64,000 nt of DNA from Ascaphus truei. Its lineage: Eukaryota; Chordata; Amphibia; Anura; Ascaphidae. Below are positions 9,838 to 21,577 of the stretch, piece after piece. Below the pieces are notes generated by a model. That model saw only the letters and a list, made by a program, of their open reading frames with translations, did not search any database and was not told the origin of the DNA. The stretch's first letter is position 1; each line of letters starts with the position of its first letter. The stretch is taken from positions 40,017,221-40,081,220 of the forward strand of contig CM071568.1 of the NCBI GenBank assembly GCA_036426205.1. The letters run 5' to 3'. A program made the position numbers and the translations under genes.

Positions 9838-11687
9838 CCCAGCTGTCTATGGCATCATGAATTCATGATGTACAAGTTTCCACATTCTGTATATTCTACC
9901 AATCAGTCCCATTGTTGATTCCTGTTACCGAAACTATATCAACTGATGCTTCATCTTTCTACTGTACATTTAATTCCATGAGGCAAAAAACATACTATAT
10001 GAAATAATATACTGTAGCATTCATTCTACTTGCATTTTATTGTCCTGGTAAAGAATGAAGGTATCCAAAAAATAGAACATATCAAAGCACTGCCAGTAAT
10101 TGCCCTGCCACTACTTCTTAATAAAAAATAAATAATCAACATTTTACATCTTTGAAGAAAAATAAATCACAGTAAATATATATCTTCATGTTACATCTTT
10201 TGGTACTTTATGAATTAATTATAAAAAAAAGAATTAGCAAAAAGATGGCTAATTGTTATCACGGTTGTTTAGTAATAATATTAATTTGATGAATATAATG
10301 CATGTTTTGGTTAGTGAAAATAAAATCTGTTGAGCTATAACACCAGGCAGTAAAGCAGCACAAATCCTGATGACTACAGTAAACAGGACTTTGCATTTTA
10401 GACAAGTATGTGGAACTCAAATGAAAACAGAATGATTGTGAGGGACTTTGTTAGTATTGGCAACATTGTTGTGACACAAAACTTCTTAATCAATATAGAC
10501 ATATTGCCCAAATAAGGAAATTAGCCACCATCATGACCTTCAACGCAAGTGGTATTATTAAAGAAAAAGAAAAGTACTGAATAGGTAATCGGATCTTAAT
10601 CAAGATTGACCGTTAAACTCCTCATTTCTCAAAGATAACGTTATGTTTAAAAGAATTTGACTTTTAAGTAGGTGATTGTACGCAGTGTAACACAGATCAG
10701 AAGTTTATGATTTAAAGTGGCAGATCTGCTTACTTGGCATCATTCACGTTGTTGATTTAAGTTTATAGCTAGATATATGAGAAATCGGATTAATGTTAGA
10801 CATTTGTGGATGGCGAAAAAGTCACGGTTACTCGGAAATACTAGCAAATATTGCCAACATTCACATGAAAAATACCCCGCCCTGAAATTTTACAAAAAGC
10901 ATTAACTTGCATAAGTGCTCAAAGAGGAACCACTGTGAGAGGTGACCAGGAGTTATCACACATACAGTACAGCTTTTCTCAAACACTCCCAGTAAAAAAA
11001 AACAAGTTCCGTGCCAGTGAGACATAGGATACAAATGACTCTCTCTGTCCCTCTCATCCAAAACCCATTTTTCAGGGTCTGGGGTGAATCGAATGTTTAA
11101 GACGGTAGTGGCCACAGGCGTAATTGCATACATTCGCTCAGATTTTTATCGGCTATTTTAAGTTAGGCCAATCAATCCTTGAATATTCGCAGTTGCAAAT
11201 AAATGCCATTATCACTGTGAATTCGAATGTTAGCGAATAATTCTCTCATCTTTAATTATGCTATGTCTTCAATTAATTTTCCTACAGCTGGTCCAGGCAT
11301 TTAAACTTGGGCTCCGTGACAAGCAAGGCCACCCCTTCCCCTTCCCTTATATATTATACGGTATGCCCTCACTGGCTACAGTGTAGGTAGAATGTGTTCT
11401 AAGGGGTTAAATTGGGTGGGATTTTAAGTGTCGGACTGGGAGAAAGGAAGGGTTATACGGCTGGTGCAGAGAATGTAGGACTTACCTCGTGGTTCCAACA
11501 TTGGGCTAACATGTCTGGGACCTGATCAGCACTGCGACCTGCAACCCTTGGCTCCTCACTCCTGGCGAACCTGCCAGATTTCCTGCGGAGGGTTCAGTCA
11601 GAAGGCCCAGAGTGGCTCTGGAATGTGATTTTAGGAGCCCCGTTGAATCCTCCTTCAGACTCTCAGCTGGTTCCCTGACATGCTGCT
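9838..11687. other. Mostly unassigned AT-rich intergenic DNA
   Basis: About 1.8 kb with no supported gene. A segment at about 11100-11260 containing 'gttagcgaataattc' recurs in diverged form near 40105-40140 and is probably a low-copy interspersed repeat. The remainder shows nothing recognised. Confidence 0.4.
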
Positions 11688-11699
11688 GTGTTGAGTCCA

Positions 11700-13250
11700 C
11701 CCCCTGCAAGGGGGGGGGGGGCGTTTAGGTTCGGCGCAGCTTTACTACTCAGAGGGCAAAGTGGTTACACTGTGGGGTGTCCAGCGGGTGCTGCTGGGGC
11801 CACATTAACTTCAACGAATGTTCATGTATGTGATGTATATCATGCAGATTCTGGTATGATTGCTCGAACTGAATTGGCAGTCACCCAGTTGCAAGTGGCT
11901 TTAAGAAAGCAAAGCTGTTCCCCTCAAAATCTTCAATGGGAGAGGCTGTCCCAAAAGGCACTGAGTCACATGAGCACAGGCATGATGCTGACTTGGCTCA
12001 CCAATTATGCTAATAGAGCATCCCCTTTATTCTATTTCAGAGGTTTCAATATGGTTTCTGTATTCTGTCTGGTGGAGGGGGGCATGTTTTGGTGTGCAGT
12101 AAAAAAAGTACGACAAGCGGAGGTCCAGAAACATATTCTACAGTCCTTTTTTTCAGCCACCTTTGGTCAATTTTTGCGTGTCACCTTTGGGGGTTGAACC
12201 AAAGAAAAAGCCGGGGGCTTATCATCTAATCAACCATTTTTATTTTCCGGGTGGAGTTTCTGTATTTGATGTAATCCCTGCCAACATAACCAGAGTTAAG
12301 TATTCCTTTTTTCATGATGCTATCACGGTGGTAAGGACATGTGGTAAGGACCCTTTTGGCTAAGGTGGATATAGAGTTTGCTTTCATAATGCTGATGGTG
12401 CAGCGAGAATCTTTTTAGTGGTTGGTTTGCTGTTTTGGGGGACTTTTTTATGTGGATCTTTCCCTTCCCATGCCTTGCTCCATATCTTGCTCTTTTTTTA
12501 ACTTTCAGGTTTTTTTGGGGTGTGGGGTGATGAAGTATAATCTGGGTCTTAGCGGGTAGTACATTATTTGCATGATTTTTGCTTTGTTTGTACCAAAGGG
12601 GGCGATGTCATGGCTATTTACTGCAGTCTTTTGAGCGCATTTTTGAAGCACATGGAAGTTCTGTACTGTTGGCTAAAGAGAATACTGAAGGCTCAGCATC
12701 AGTGCACCAATTTTTAGGCATTGAAAATGATTCTTAGGAGATGGTGTATCTGCAACTTCCATAAATGCTTTGTCAATCTAAGACTGATTAGCTTGGGAAG
12801 GGCTGTAAAATTGTATTGGGTTTCTTTACCGGCAGTTACATATGCCCTGTGTGCTTAGTGATGGCTTATAATTCGATACCTTTTACTAAAGAGTAAAGGT
12901 AAATATCAGACCGCACCTACTTACTGCTATATCTCTTTGAGTTTGCCAGGGCATCAACAAAATGTTTAGTTAAGGCAGGTGTAGATGCAGCTTGTTTCGA
13001 TACGAGTCTGGGGCTGCAGGGTGAGTGGTACAGCATATAGGATGGCAACAACCTTGACTATAAGGCAAGAGATTCCAGTTACATTGATAGATTCAGGTAT
13101 AGGATCAACAAGGCCATGGGTACATTTGTAAAAATCTTGGGTTGGTTTTCATGGAGGCACTCAGACATGCAAGAAGCCATACCTGGTTTATTTTGTAATT
13201 ATGGGGTTTGTTAGATTGGTAACAACATTTTTAATATTGAGTTACAAGAG
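11700..13250 (+). pseudogene. DIRS-type retroelement remnant (RT region and SGNH-like tail)
   Basis: A plus-strand frame from about 11960 reads through 'LLTWLTNYANRASPLF'-like sequence into 'VSPLGVEPKKKPGAYHLINH' (about 12170-12240), the first RT block of DIRS elements. After a stop, 'AKVDIEFAF' (about 12362) and a decayed 'LHDFCFV' (about 12570) correspond to the catalytic region, and 'GIENDS' to the block after it. At 13050-13250 'GLFCNYGV' and 'IGNNIFNIELQEAV' resemble the C-terminus of the SGNH-hydrolase-like protein found in some DIRS-type elements. Several stops and frameshifts are present. RT assignment is firm, hydrolase assignment tentative. No tyrosine recombinase part was found. 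Confidence 0.72.
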
Positions 13251-13252
13251 GC

Positions 13253-15183
13253 TGTCATGAATCCAGGGTGTGATGCAGGAGTGGGTCTAAGTGGCCGGTA
13301 CAGTGAGGTGCAAAGGCAACATGGGGCACAGGAAGGTGAAGCAGCAGCGTAGTAGCAGCATCGGGGTCACGTGCAGAGGCTTTTCTCCTGGCAATGCAAG
13401 CAGGCTTCTGAGTTCATTTCGTGAGATACAGGAGTGTAGCCTTTGTAGGCAGCAAAGAGGCATCGTTGGGGTCACAAGCAGAGGGCACGGGCAGGCAGCG
13501 AAGTTAGAAGGAACTGGGCTGGAACACAGGAACAGGACTGGAACTCAGGAATCAAAAAGGAAGGGGCAAGCAGAGGGCAGGTAAGGGTGAGTAGTAATAA
13601 AACAAAGGCAAGGCAGGGACAGCAGAGGGAGGTTTATACAGTAAGGCAGAGGTAGAAAACAGTTTGGGTGCTGGAATGTGACAGAGAGAAGGTCACTGCA
13701 GTACCCAGTGCAGAGCAACAGTCCCAGTGGATGAGCAGGGGAACTAACTGCAGGCAGAGGGAGAATTTATATGTTATGTCATTACTGACATTACTACCTC
13801 CTCCCAAGGGACGTCCTCTGGAAAGCCTCAATGGAAAGTAGGACCCATAGAATCAGAAATAATGAAACCAAACACCCCAGGAAAACTAATGAAAGGTGAA
13901 TCTGTCTTTAAAGCAGGAACCTTAGAGTCAGGGAAAACAGGAAAAGGGGAACTTGATTTCAAAGTTGAGGCTTTAGACTCAGTAATGGGGTATCACACAT
14001 TGCGGGGAAATCACACAATTAAGGAAAAACAATGGGAAGGGCTCATCTTTGAAATGGGAACCCGAGAATAAACAGCGGTCCCACCAGGCACTGAAGAGTA
14101 TTCAGGGAAATATATGCTCTTCTCTGAAGTGGAGTCTTTTGAATAAGCAGTGGTTATACCAAGCACTGCAGATGAGTCAGTGAAATGCATGCTTGTTTAT
14201 GAAGAAGTCTGAAAATCAGCTGTGGTTATACCAGGTACAGTACTACAGAGGAGTCATGGAAGAGTGAGTTGGTCTTTGAAATGGGATCAGATTTTTTCTT
14301 TAAAGCAGGAGTTTTAGAGTTAGCAAAAGTCATAACAGGCACCACAGAAAAATCAGTGAGAAGTGAGTTTGTCTTTGAAGACACAAAAAAGGGAACTTAT
14401 CCTTAAAGTGGGTGCAATGGAAGGTTTGCTTCTTTGGACCGGGAAGGCCTTCAGCTTGGGTTCCACGCGAAAATGAAGGGGCCTTTCTGAGGAACAAATT
14501 TCATAACAAGTCCAGCAGAAGAATCAGTGAAAGGTAAGCTTTTCTTTAAAGCAAAACACTTTCGAAACAACAGAGATTTCAAACAAAAATAATTTATCTT
14601 TGAAGAGAATTCCTCACAAAAAGGGACTTTTCTCAGGGCAATGCAAGCAGGCTTCTGAGTCTGTTTCGGTGAGATCCAGGAGTGTGGCCTTTGTTTTCTG
14701 TCACAAACCCAGGGTGTCTGATAAAGGAGTGGATCTCATTCGCCTGTACAGCGTGGCAAGGAACAAAAGCAAAACTGAGTCACAGGCAGGGGTCCAAGGC
14801 AGGTGGCGAAGTAGCATTGTCTAGGTCACAGACAGATGTCAGGGCAGGCAGCGAAGTGAGCAGGAACAGGGCTGAAACATAGGAAGCAAAAAGGGGCAAG
14901 GGAATTTACAAGGCAAGCACCATTACTTATACTACTTATACAACCCCAAAAGAAGCTACTAGCAAAAATAGAGAATATGCAGAAGACAAGCAGAGGGCAG
15001 GTAAGGGTGAGTAGTAATAAAACAAAGGCACTGCAGGGACAGCAAAGGGAGGTTAATAAGGCAGAGGCAAAAGACAGAGGAAGGGTGCTGGAAAGTGACA
15101 GAGAGAATGTCTTCTAGCAACACTCAGAAGTCCCAGTGGACGAGCATGGAACTGCAGGCAGAGTCAGAGCTTATAGGATGTCA
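13253..15183 (-). mobile_element. Internally deleted LTR retrotransposon, minus strand
   Basis: Two diverged copies of about 0.5 kb, 13253-13781 and 14698-15183, begin tgtcatgaatccaggg or tgtcacaaacccaggg and end near atgtca. They flank only about 0.9 kb. Next to the lower copy a minus-strand frame reads 'SRGRPLGGGSNV', similar to the C-terminal tail of some Ty3/gypsy polymerases just before the 3' LTR. Most of gag and pol is missing. No clear flanking duplication or primer-binding site was found, so the edges are approximate. Confidence 0.55.
13850..14580. repeat. Degenerate tandem repeats of about 70-100 bp
   Basis: The internal part of the LTR element is made of diverged tandem units sharing phrases such as 'gtggttataccagg', 'gaggagtca' and 'tctttgaaatggga'. 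The open frame at 13862-14071 (rich in Lys, Gly and Thr) covers the best preserved units and has no recognised motif. Confidence 0.55.
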
Positions 15184-15430
15184 GGGATACCCCTGGCAGT
15201 GGTGCCTATGGAAATTCAAGGGTTTAAATGTCCTTGGCATTGGCGGACATGGCCTGCCAGGCTGGGAGAGCGAAATAATATTTTGGAGGTGTTTGGTAAG
15301 GTGGTGCACTCTGTCGAAGCTAGTGGAGTTATTCTGCTACCTGTTTATGGTAGCAGCAGAGTCACAAGCCACGGCTACACAATTTGGGCTCAGAACTATG
15401 GACAAGAAAACTAGCAGGGGATATATAAGT
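15184..15430 (+). pseudogene. Unassigned ORF fragment, possibly DIRS-associated SGNH-like
   Basis: A frame ending at 15414 contains 'SRVTSHGYTIWAQNYGQ'. The pattern hydrophobic-x-S/G-HS-Y-x-x-WA-Q-x-Y occurs at the start of SGNH-hydrolase-like domains of some DIRS-type elements, and a C-terminal part of such a domain was seen at 13050-13250. The order is unusual, because the putative N-terminus lies downstream. Low confidence; it may be unrelated coding debris. Confidence 0.3.
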
Positions 15431-17084
15431 TGGAGAATGTTATATTAAAATGTAAGATTTTTCCAAAGCTGGGATTTTGTTTTTCAAAAAAAAAATGTCC
15501 AGTGTCTTATTGGTGTGAATTGGGAGGGGGGTCGGGGGCTTCTCTATGTCCCTTTCTGGACATATGTATTTATTTGGAATTACAAGTGAATTGATGACAA
15601 ACACATTGAGGTTTATATCAACCAATAAACAGAATGAGCAATTAATTGTAGGTGCAAATACTATACAGTACTGTACATCTAAATACAGTACTGAGAATTC
15701 TGACAAGGTGCATGTTCAGAACGTAACAGAGAATCAGGGAAACCATTTAAAAACTTGAGATGTGTGATATTAAACATAGAGAATAGTCAGGTCACTTAAC
15801 AGACTTCCAGAGGATAATCTTAGTAAGTTCTGGGTTCGTGTACAGAAGTTGCAGTGTGGTATGATCAGTGTAAACTTAAGCAAGTACTTACAAGTACTTA
15901 CTAAAGACGTTTCCCAACAGAGAGAGACTATAAAATACCATAAGGGAATATAAAAAGAGAAAAAAAAGAATTTTAAATAAGGAAAAGAGCCAGGGCTTAA
16001 TAGAGCAGCATTTTAGGAAATGTGATAGACTGAGTGAGCTAGAAACATTTCCTATGTTTCTAATTTAACCCTTTGAGTGCTCTATGATGTACCTTGAACA
16101 CCATGAGCATCAGCACTCTAGAGGCCCTATGACGTGAAAGATACCTCATGCTATAAATGCTTGTTTTGTAGGGGGACAATGCAATCACAGCTGAGAACGG
16201 GATCGGAAAAGAAGTGGAGGCTGCTATCCTTCCGTTTAAATCATGGGGAGCCTGCCCATGAGGATCCCATGATTGCTACACCAAGCAATCCCATGGTAGA
16301 GATCTGGAAGACCAGTGGTACTCAGGTGTCGTCACACAAAGGGTATACTGCATCATTGTATTATTAGCATACATATGTGCACATGCAGTTACATACTCAA
16401 GGTGAATGTTAAACTAAAACGTGATGAGCTATGAAAGATAAACACTACGCACTAGTTTACTAGTGTGACAGCCAGAGGCTGATACAAACTGAATCTTGAG
16501 AACTGAGAACAACATATGTAAATAACCTGAAGTCCATTACCAGAACACGTTCGTGCAATAAGATTATTGCACAAATGTGTTACACAGACGTAAAAATAAA
16601 AAAAATAAGCACTGTTCAACTGATTATGTTTTATTCTACAAGGGGTATATTTATTGGGCTTCAAGAAAGTGGTAACTATGCTCCTTGAAATTATCCATGC
16701 CAGAAAAACTGCACATTGATTACTTTTGAAAATGATTAGTCTTGTACTTTATGTGAACACAAACGGCCCAAGATTTATTCCTAAACAGAAAAGAGAAAAA
16801 TAAATACACTTTTTTTTTATTTATGTGAGTGCATCTTTTTATGCTTTGATTCTTTCAAGTGCACTGTTTATGTGGGAGTACATAGTGCAGAAACCCATGG
16901 CAAAGGCTTGGGCTCCCCTTTTTGCCATTGAAGTAAAACCAGAGATTATTAGATAAAATTAAATAACAGAACATGGTATTTTCCCCTCAATGTTACAATA
17001 GTTCAGAAATCCATTTAATAGCTAAGTACCCATTATATTTAACAATTAACATGTTTGGTATTTGATAATACACATACATACTAT
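15431..17084. other. Unassigned stretch with one possible MITE end
   Basis: AT-rich with no gene motif. Around 16066, 'tttaaccctttgagtgctct' preceded by TTAA-type sequence resembles one end of a TTAA-inserting (piggyBac-like) MITE, but no partner end was found. The region near 15660-15700 is dense in TACAGTA and its complement. Confidence 0.35.
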
Positions 17085-17240
17085 ATTGTATTGTATGTCT
17101 TTATTCATAAAGCGCCAAAAGTGTACTCAGCGCTTCACAAAGAATACAGTACGGGGAATTATAATACAATAGGCGTAGCAAAATCAGACACTAAGAAAGG
17201 AAATCCCTGTCCGAAGAGCTTACAATCTAAGTGGTATGTT
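17085..17240 (-). mobile_element. L2-type LINE or SINE tail, minus strand
   Basis: It ends in 'gaagagcttacaatctaa' and starts with 'aagcgccaaaagtgtactcagcgctt', the reverse complement of the tail seen on the plus strand in the SINE at 7756-8002. Such tails (attgtaagctc...agcgctatataa) are shared by L2-type LINEs and their partner SINEs. Confidence 0.65.
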
Positions 17241-17338
17241 GGGAGACTTACAGAGACATCAGGTGAGGGAATAAGTGCTGTAGATGGCAGTGCTTGGCCA
17301 CAATGGTTGGTAGGAGTGACTGTGGGTGTGTATATATA

Positions 17339-18195
17339 TGTAGCCAGAACCCCTCTGGGTCCCCCTTTGTCCCTGTTGATCCCCCTTACCTCCACTGTGG
17401 CTGCGGAGGCCTGTGGGTGCACCCGGCAAGTACTGGGAGTTGAGGGCCGTTGGAGGGGCGACCGGGTCACTGGAGATCCTCGGCAGGACGTCGGTAAGGG
17501 TGCCGCCATCTTGCGCATAGCCGTGCATGCGCGAGATCCGGCGCATGCACTGTATGGCCGAGAGCGGCGCCCATCTTGAGACTTGTGCATGCGCAGAAGG
17601 GAGTGCGGCGACCATTACAGAGATTAGTTCCGCAGGGAAACTACAATTCCCAGCAGCCACTGGGACTGTAGGCATGTGAGGTGCAACAGCCAAATAGGGC
17701 TCTCAGAATCCCGTGCTCAGACATTGATACAATTGGCATGCTTGCAGCCACGCCAGTTGGAAAGGGGTGCAGGAACAGAGTAGGTAGTGTCAAGGGAGCT
17801 GTGCTTTCCTGAAGTAGGCCTGGTTTGTCCCTTTGGGCCAAGGTAGGCCTGGAGTACCTACAAGATTGTTGGTGCTGTAGGGAAAGGCCCCTTAGATAGG
17901 GACATTTCCCATTTAGCTCTATAGTGTCAGGGACACAGCAGAGACGCTGCACAGAGACGTGCGGCCTGTGGTCTGGGACCAGACCACCACCACAAGACAG
18001 AGACTCTCCTAAGGTGGGATACTCCAGCAGGAGTCCACCCCATGCAGAGGCGGACCCCTTCGCTGACGACGATGACATGAGATCAGACTGGTCCTGTCAT
18101 CAGTTGGCGGTACCCGGGGGCTGGAGCGCCAACAGGTATCACGTCCTACAAGTGCACCAACGATTACACACACATTCTGTGGGTAGTGCTAAAGT
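17339..18195 (+). mobile_element. Truncated LTR related to the 26-kb LTR, with CpG-rich promoter motifs
   Basis: It begins TGTAGCCAGAACCCCTCTGG and aligns in patches with the LTR at 26070-27472 up to about 18195; the LTR 3' end is missing. Near its start it carries a YY1-type GCCGCCATCTTG (17502-17513), several NRF1-like TGCATGCGC motifs (17524, 17586) and a perfect ZNF143-type ACTACAATTCCCAGCA (17640-17655). Long overlapping frames on both strands here are by-products of GC-rich sequence. Confidence 0.65.
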
Positions 18196-18375
18196 ATAAA
18201 TGGTATCTATAGTAGCTTTTTAAAGCAGCATTGTTTTGTAGCTCTAAAGTGTATGCAGTTATTAACAGTAAAAAAGTGTCCTGCCCAAGGTAACAAGCAG
18301 TTTGCTTGCAATAGTTGCAATACCTAACAATTGTCTGTTGTACGGTTCTAAATATATTAACTGATTTGTTATTTG

Positions 18376-18770
18376 TGTAGCACCCTTGCTAAATTCAATT
18401 CCAGTGAGTCGTGGTCCCTTAAGGGAGGTAAGGGGTTATTTCCTTACTGGGCCTAGTTGTTGCACAGTTTGTGTATTAATATGTATCTGTTTTAAAGGTT
18501 AGTGTCTGGCACTGCCTTGTTGTCTGGAAGTTGCCAGAAGATCACCTGATATGGTGTGACTGTATTATAATTTTAACCTACCCTTTAATCTGCCCAGCAA
18601 CAGGTGTGGGTACTTAAATTATATAAGGCAGGGCTCAGCCCTTTAATCCTCAGATCCCAGGAGGAACCAGAGGAGGGGATCTCACTTGTAAATATGTAAG
18701 TACATAGTTAGTTTAGGGTAGAAGCCCTTTATTGTTTTGGAAGATAGTGAAGTGCCCTTGCAGTTAGGCT
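18376..18770 (+). mobile_element. Probable truncated LTR with TATA box
   Basis: It starts with TGTAGCACCC and contains a strong core promoter, ATTATATAAGGCAG near 18618. The 3' end is lost at about 18770, where an unrelated GC-rich repeat begins (gagagcacgctcgctcgcgg). Family differs from the neighbouring LTRs. Confidence 0.45.
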
Positions 18771-19256
18771 GCATCCAGGGAGAGAGCACGCTCGCTCGCG
18801 GGCTGCGCGATCAAAACAGTAACCATACTGTGCACGTGTGTAGATGCGATGCGTGCAAAGACAAAAAATGTTGTCTTTGTTGTCAATGCCCTGGTCATGT
18901 GTTGTCAATGCCCTGGTCATGTTAGCCAATGAGGGCAAACCACTGACATGATGTCATGGGTATGCCCGACGGTACACACCCATCATGCCCCCCATCACAC
19001 AACCAAGCAGGCCAGGAATCGCCTGAGCAACATGAACGCCTGACGTCACGGCGCTCGAGAGTGCATGCAATCACCTTGGACATTGCTTTAGGCTCCCTAG
19101 AAATGTATGGACCATGGCTGTACAGGCTCCCAAAGAGAAGCCAGTGTCCCCTAAGAATTACAATCTGCAGTACTAAAAGACTATTCTGAGAAAGAAGCAG
19201 GCAGATGCATGAAGGTCTTTGTAAGAGATGTGTGCAGAGGTACACTAATAGAGTCT
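18771..19256. other. Unassigned moderately GC-rich stretch
   Basis: The first part resembles the CpG-rich end of a DNA transposon. A short direct repeat, 'gttgtcaatgccctggtcat', occurs twice at about 18877-18920. No gene recognised. Confidence 0.35.
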
Positions 19257-19862
19257 GATTTGGGTGAAATTAAACCATGGCTTTATTGAACCTGATCCTT
19301 TAAACAACAAACCATAAAATAAAACTCTACTTCCCTTGGGAGATTAACAACACAGTAGGTCCCTAGCTATACCCCATGGTAGCTAACCTACTTCCAGGTC
19401 CAAAACAATATTATGCAAACATATGGCATGAAAATATAAAAGTTCTTATCTGTGTTTGGGGAACGCCACCCCAAGAGAGTCCAAGCAATCCCTTCTGTAT
19501 ACTGCAACGGTAGCCTTAATTCTTCTGCAGGGTTGGAAGGCTGGTTCCTTGTAGACATGGCTGTCTCTCTGCTTGTAGCAATCGCCTGTCTTAGTTCTCA
19601 TTTGTCAGCACAGTTCTGTGCTAAGGAGTGTCTCTCTGCTTTCCTGTGTCAGCACACTTGTGCTAAGGAATCTCTGTCATGTGTCAGCACAGTTGTGTGC
19701 TGAGGAATCTCTCTTGGCAGTTTCCCACAGGAGGCGTTTCTAGAGCTCTTATTAGCCAGATGAAGCCTGGTTAATTGACTGGCTGCAATTAACCAGCTCC
19801 CTTGTGGTTTCCTCAGAGTATTTAGAGGCAGTTTTACTTAAACAGGGATAATCCCTGTTACA
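19257..19862 (-). mobile_element. Solo LTR (family G), minus strand
   Basis: On the minus strand it begins TGTAACAGGGATTATCCCTG, itself a near-palindrome, and runs to about 19257. GTCT (or AGTCT) occurs at both edges, a probable 4-5 bp target-site duplication. A minus-strand AATAAA lies near 19283. No internal region adjoins it. The 3' end does not show the canonical CA, so the boundary could be off by one base. Confidence 0.6.
19597..19715. repeat. Three direct copies of a palindromic motif inside the LTR
   Basis: The unit 'tgtcagcacagttctgtgct' followed by aagga(a/g) is present three times with small changes, each copy being itself an inverted repeat (cagcaca / tgtgctg). Spacing is roughly 40 bp. 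In an LTR U3 region such repeats often act as enhancer elements; that is inference. Confidence 0.65.
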
Positions 19863-20874
19863 GTCTATCTTGGGGTGACACCCCTAAGTGAATAAGATGA
19901 GCCCAAGCAGGGGTCTTGCAAAGTAATTATACAGTATCATAAATGTATATCCATGTCCTGGTTCAAGAGATGTGCCTCTCCATGGATGCTGTAATGCACT
20001 GGAAGACTTCTGTTGCTGTTAAATAAAAAGTTAAAAGTTCCTTACACCCTCTATTTTTATTCTCACTCCTTGCCAAGAGCCTACACGATCCAAAGCACCC
20101 TGAGATGAACAAGGTAACTGCTGAGAACCCACACAGCTACAATTATATTTATACTTAAAGAGACAGTAATATAAGACAGTGACTGTTATATTTTTGGTGT
20201 GCACCCTATTCTTCATGCCGGGGTGGGGGGGATAGGGTTGCTAGATTTGCATTTGTTTTCTACAATTTACTAATAACAACATAGATTAAGACCAATATCT
20301 AAATTGCTTATTGCTCCAGTCTCAGAAAACATAATGTGTGTAATTTACATGTCATATAAGTCTACATTTCCAGCTGTTGTATTGTTACATTATGGTGTGC
20401 TGAAAAAATAATACCCTCTAGCTATAGATAGACTATCCTGGAGTCTGGAGCATGGTTAGAGTAGAAATGTAGTAAAGTTCTATTCCGCATGACAAGCCAT
20501 CCAAAATGTTAGAAGGCAGGGGGAAAAGCCTACATATTCAACCACTCTTTTAGTGTTACCTCCTCTGGTGTAAGGGTCCCAAATGTCTCTATCCTTGGCC
20601 CTCTTCTCACTCTATACCTTGCATCTGTGTGACTATACCTCAAACTAAATAACTCATGAATAGTTTAAAACTCAAATATATCATATTTTTTATTCAAACC
20701 ATTTGTTTTCTGTGGTTTTTGTTTAGTGCTGGAATCCCATACACTCCAGTGACTATTAGTTGGACCTTGGGGGTGTCCTTGGACCTGTGCCCAGGCAGAA
20801 GTAACTGATTTAACACATTTTACTTGTATATAGATATGCCTTCTGACCTTTAACAATACAATATTTTGGCTGTA
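19863..20874. other. Unassigned stretch
   Basis: About 1 kb of AT-rich DNA without supported gene or repeat boundary. Confidence 0.35.
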
Positions 20875-21560
20875 AGTATTATCTTTATACTGATAACACC
20901 CAAATCTACCCCCCTCCCCTCTCCTTCCCTCTCTTTTACCATGTCACCAATTATCTATCCACAATCTTCTTCTGGCTGTCCTACCATTAACTGAAGCTTA
21001 ACATGTCCAAAACATAATTAATAATCTTTCCCACTTCCACTGTCACCTCTAGAACCAAACTCTCACTCACTGTCAATAACACCACAATGTCACACACCCA
21101 ACCTGCTGCCTAGGGGTCATCTTTGACTCTGCCCTCTCCTTCATTCCTCACATTCAAGTCCTCACTAACTCCTACTGCCATCACGTCCGAAATATTGCTA
21201 GGATATGCCGTTTTCTCCTTCATGACACAAATAAAATCCTAATTCACTTACTTATCTTGTCCTGTCTTGACTACTGCAGCCTTCTTCTAGTTGGCATTGC
21301 CTTCATCCACCTATCCCAACCTCAATCCATTCATAATGCTGCCAGACTCGTCCCGCACTTCCCGTTCCACTTCTGCTGCTCCACCATGCAAATCCCTACA
21401 CTGACATATCCTCTGAAATTAAATTTTAAATCCTAGCTCTGACTTACAAAGCTCTTAACAAAGCTGACCCCACTTACATCTCAGCCCATAAACCCAAATA
21501 TACCCCTAAATGTCCCCTCCATTCTATCCATGACTCTCCTGCCTTATTACGTCTTATTAC
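20875..21560 (+). pseudogene. L2-type LINE reverse transcriptase, C-terminal half (fossil)
   Basis: The plus strand reads, over shifting frames, 'LYTDNTQIY' (decayed YADDTQ catalytic box, about 20893), 'LKLNMSKT' (about 20995), 'LGVIFDSALSF' (about 21113), 'HVRNIARICRFL' (about 21185), 'LILSCLDYCSLLL' (about 21255) and 'NAARLV' (about 21340). These are the successive post-palm blocks of L2/Rex-type LINEs. Frameshifts and stops are frequent, so it is an old 5'- and 3'-truncated copy. Confidence 0.82.
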
Positions 21561-21577
21561 GTCCTCTCACTCCTGTT

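Noticed and set aside
17055..18199. Overlapping ORFs of 140-175 codons on both strands
   Set aside because: They lie in a CpG-rich LTR and show no domain; composition explains them.
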